NCBI GenBank assembly: GCA_025774865.1
Contig: JALGZO010000472.1
Span: 1 to 8,073, forward strand
Direction: 5' to 3'
DNA length: 8,073 nt
Origin: a bacterium
GTDB lineage: Bacteria > ARS69
Position numbers and translations under genes: made by a program. Positions within the stretch are counted from its first letter, which is position 1. Every line of letters begins with the position of its first letter. Positions 6,068 to 8,073 of the stretch are shown in pieces. The notes beneath the pieces are model-generated. The model did not search any database. It had not been told where the DNA came from and worked only from the letters and a program-made list of their open reading frames with translations.

Positions 6068-7824
6068 TCACTTCAGCCGGATCGCTTTCTCCGTGAGCCG
6101 GGCGGACTCGGTCTCCAGGCGGACGAAGTACACGCCGGGAGCGACGGCGGCCCCGGACTCGTCCCACCCCGACCAGCGCACGGTGTGGGTCCCGACCGAG
6201 ACGTCCTCGTTCACCAGTGTCTTGACGAGACGCCCCGTCACGTCGTGAATCGTGAGCCTTGCCGTCGCCGCTCTCGACATCACGAACGCCACGGACGTCC
6301 ACGCTCGGAACGGATTGGGGCTCGGGGCCTGGAGCAAGGCTGCCGCCGAGGGGACCGTCGTGGCCACAGCCGTGGCGGTCTCGTCGAGGGCCATCGCATA
6401 CAGGTAGCTGTACCCGGGGTAGTTCAGGAGGAGCGTCGTCACGTACGCGGTCCGACTGTCGGCGGAGAACGAAGGGCGATACGAAGAGACCACGTGCCTC
6501 GCGCCCTCGGGAGGCAGTTCGTACTGCCAGAGAAGATCCCCGTTCGTGGTGTCGAACGCGCGGACGAGATCCAGGTTGTCCGAGTTCCCACCGTCGACAA
6601 TGGTCGCGTCGTCCGGGCTGACGCCGAGGGCCAGGAGTTGACCGTAGCTCGGCTCGTCCCGGAACCACTTCGTGGTGCCGTCGGGATCGAGGGCCCAGAT
6701 GTAGTGTGAGAACCAGCCCGCGACGTAGATGGTCCCATCCGGTCCCACAGTCGGATCGACGTACTGCGCCCCTGGATCGGGAGACGTCTCCCGCCAAGCG
6801 ACGGCTCCGTCCCGGTCGATGGTGGAGACCGTGCAAAGCCCCTGCCCCGTGACTACCATCTGCCCGGAAGGATTGAGGTGGGCGTACGAGTCGATCTCGC
6901 AGGTCCCTGGGACCATTGAAGCTGGCCATCGTAGTCGAACGCCCAGGCGATCGGCGGGGTGCCGCCGTCCGAGTAGATGCAGAAGTAGAGACGGTCCTCG
7001 AGCAGACTGGCGAACCGGATCTCCGAATTGCTGGACCGGGAACTCTGGATGCCGGGATTCGGATCCGACCAGAGAAGGTTGCCTTCGGGATCCACGCAGA
7101 ACGCCCCGAGCCCTTCTCCCCAGCGGGTGTTGTCGGCCGCGTAGATGTTGCCATCGGGCCCCACGCTCGGGCCCACGAGCAGGATCCGCGCTTCGGACGG
7201 CCCCTGCCACTTCACGGTGCCGTCGGGATTCAGGGCCGTCAGCCCGTACGCGCCGGTGTAGATCGTCCTGTCCGGTCCGACGGCGATCGGCCGGGCCCCT
7301 CCGGCCCCGGAGACCACCCATTTGAGACCGCCGTCCGGGGTGAGCGCGTACATCCGCGCCTCGACCGTGACGTTCTCGTCGTCCGTCACATAGACGGTGC
7401 CGTCCGGCCCGACCCCGACGAAGTCTCCCGGATACTCCGCGTCCATCTGGAAGCGCCAGCGGACCCGTCCGTCCGCCTGGCGTGTGGTTACGTCCAGCGT
7501 CGCGACGTTGCTCGGGTTCCCATCAACCGTGACCTGAACGGAGACGTTTCCGAGCGATGCGGCTTCGGGAACGTAGGCGTGAATCTCGGTGTCCGTCCAC
7601 GTCGTCGCGATGGCGGTCAAGCCATCGATGATCACCTCGCCGCCGGTGCCGTCACCGAAACTCGATCCGAAGATCAGGAGACGACCGCTTCGCTCGAGGC
7701 TCGTGCTAGACAAGGACGAGATTTGCGGTGGCGCGAAGGCTCCGGCCCTGGAACTGAAGAGGACGAGAGCGAGAACCAAACCGGACTTCCGCATGCTGGA
7801 CCGAAACGTCCGAGCGAGTAGCAT
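6068..7824 (-). pseudogene. Secreted TIG-domain / PQQ-type beta-propeller protein with C-terminal sorting domain, frameshifted
   Basis: Allowing one inserted base near 6905, a 585-residue protein results. Residues 1-30 are a signal peptide: basic MLLARTFRSSMRKS, a hydrophobic core, then cleavage probably after AGA. Residues about 33-113 match an IPT/TIG immunoglobulin-like fold, with IFGSSFGDGTGG, WTDTEIHAYVP and GNPSN. From about 117 to 490 there are PQQ-type blades with repeated VGPDGTVY (138-145), VGPDRTIY (182-189), VGPDGNIY (221-228) and VGPDGTIY (360-367), each tied to ALNPDGTVKW-like strands. Residues about 497-585 are a FlgD-like sorting tail: PSPNPFRAWTSVAFVM, HDVTGRLVKTLV, PGVYFVRLE. 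As written, the first frame stops at 6853 after 15 aberrant residues and the tail lies in another frame. The ATG at 7824 has AAGGAG upstream. PQQ-type folds often bind no cofactor, so no enzyme activity is assigned. It follows the upstream partial propeller gene by 43 bases. Confidence 0.85.
6900..6912 (-). other. Frame-break site in the TIG-PQQ gene
   Basis: Upstream reading gives FDYDGQLQWSQ; downstream sense resumes as GTCEIDSYAHLNPSGQ in a frame offset by one missing base. The break falls in the minus-strand run TCCCAGGGACC. Adding one C or one G to either triplet restores a continuous propeller, giving WSPGTC or WSQGTC. No slippery heptamer or downstream structure that would suggest programmed frameshifting is apparent. 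Confidence 0.8.
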
Positions 7825-7830
7825 GACTTG

Positions 7831-7837
7831 ACTCCTT
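7831..7837 (-). promoter_or_regulatory. Ribosome binding site for the TIG-PQQ gene
   Basis: AAGGAGT on the minus strand, with GGAG 7 bases before the ATG at 7824-7822. It sits in the 43-base spacer after the preceding gene and supports starting at the signal peptide rather than 27 codons upstream at 7905. Confidence 0.7.
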
Positions 7838-7867
7838 GAACTCCGTCTTCCGTCTTGCCGTCGGCTT

Positions 7868-8073
7868 CTATCGAAGGACGGTAATCCGTCTTGCCTCTGA
7901 CACACCGTCTGTCCCCGTGAGCCGCGCGAAGGGAAGGAAGTCGATCGACGTGGTGTGGGCGAGCGTGTCCACGAGCACCTCGCGTGTCCACTTGATGGTT
8001 CCGTCGGGGTTCAGGGCGTAGAGCTTGGTGTTGTCGGAGGTGTAGATCGTTCCGTCCGGTCCGACGGACACCT
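7868..8073 (-). CDS. C-terminal fragment of a PQQ-type beta-propeller protein, 5' end off the window, abbreviated tail
   Basis: About 67 residues are visible. They begin in a blade, with SVGPDGTIYTSDNTKLYALN and then PDGTIKWTREV, closely resembling blades of the TIG-PQQ protein encoded next. The two genes are therefore likely paralogues. After the last blade the protein reads VLVDTLAHTTSIDFLP and ends FARLTGTDGVSEARRITVLR. That ending looks like the final strand of the FlgD-like sorting tail, but the PNPF opening, the GRLVRTL strand and the middle of that domain are missing. The stop is TAG at 7870-7868. The GTG at 8071 lies inside a repeat and is unlikely to be the true start. Signal peptide and earlier domains would lie beyond the right edge. 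Confidence 0.75.
   Translation of the reverse strand, partial: VSVGPDGTIYTSDNTKLYALNPDGTIKWTREVLVDTLAHTTSIDFLPFARLTGTDGVSEARRITVLR

Noticed and set aside
6900-6912. Programmed ribosomal frameshift in the TIG-PQQ gene
   Set aside because: There is no slippery heptamer, internal Shine-Dalgarno or obvious downstream structure, and secreted propellers have no known use of recoding. A simple indel explains it better.
5724-7154. N-terminal extension of the 773-residue propeller protein to 1250 residues
   Set aside because: The extra 477 residues come from a wrong frame of the TIG-PQQ gene plus the gap. They are low-complexity and Arg-rich, while the ATG at 5723 has an ideal ribosome site and opens a signal peptide.
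6068-7321. The frame starting at 7321 as a separate complete gene
   Set aside because: Its first 130 or so codons are a wrong-frame reading of the TIG-PQQ propeller. Only the part after about 6905 is genuine, as the tail of the frameshifted gene.
6916-7821. Plus-strand open frame of 301 codons
   Set aside because: Antisense shadow of the TIG-PQQ gene. It mirrors the propeller repeats on the wrong strand.
3402-8073. Repeated GPDG-type segments as a DNA repeat array or CRISPR
   Set aside because: The repeats are in frame, diverged and spaced as protein blades. There are no identical direct repeats with unique spacers.

Overview
The window is GC-rich and every well-supported gene lies on the minus strand, so transcription runs from right to left. 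Two protein tails at the ends of genes in the right half match the FlgD-like / type IX secretion 'type A' C-terminal sorting domain common in the FCB superphylum. Starts carry strong Shine-Dalgarno sequences (GGGAGG twice, AAGGAG once), which Bacteroidota usually lack. High GC, sorting tails and strong ribosome sites together suggest a Gram-negative FCB candidate lineage such as Eisenbacteria, Krumholzibacteriota or Latescibacterota, probably from a metagenome. This placement is inference.

Layout in transcription order. (1) 8073-7868: the 3' end of a PQQ-type beta-propeller protein, cut by the window edge. (2) 7824-6068: a secreted protein with signal peptide, IPT/TIG domain, PQQ-type propeller and sorting tail, interrupted by an apparent one-base deletion near 6905. 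(3) 6067-5724: a 344-base gap with no confident gene. (4) 5723-3402: an intact 773-residue exported protein of about twelve 'two-component-regulator-type' propeller blades plus a sorting tail. (5) 3401-3133: a 269-base gap with a small stem-loop. (6) 3132-1045: a 695-residue FadH-like (2,4-dienoyl-CoA reductase type) FMN / Fe-S / FAD oxidoreductase. (7) 1020 to the left edge: a TrpB2-type tryptophan synthase beta chain, 24 bases downstream of the oxidoreductase, broken by a perfect 46-base tandem duplication over the PLP-lysine motif.

The right half is a small group of envelope or secreted beta-propeller proteins that probably share an export route. The left half is a two-gene cytoplasmic metabolic unit. 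Nothing links the halves functionally beyond shared strand.

I found no defence system, CRISPR array, transposase, phage gene or RNA gene. The observations most worth checking are the trpB2 duplication, the frameshift in the TIG-PQQ gene, a Cys-to-Gly change at a predicted Fe-S ligand of the FadH-like enzyme, and the abbreviated tail of the rightmost gene. The first two, and perhaps the last, may be assembly or sequencing errors rather than biology.
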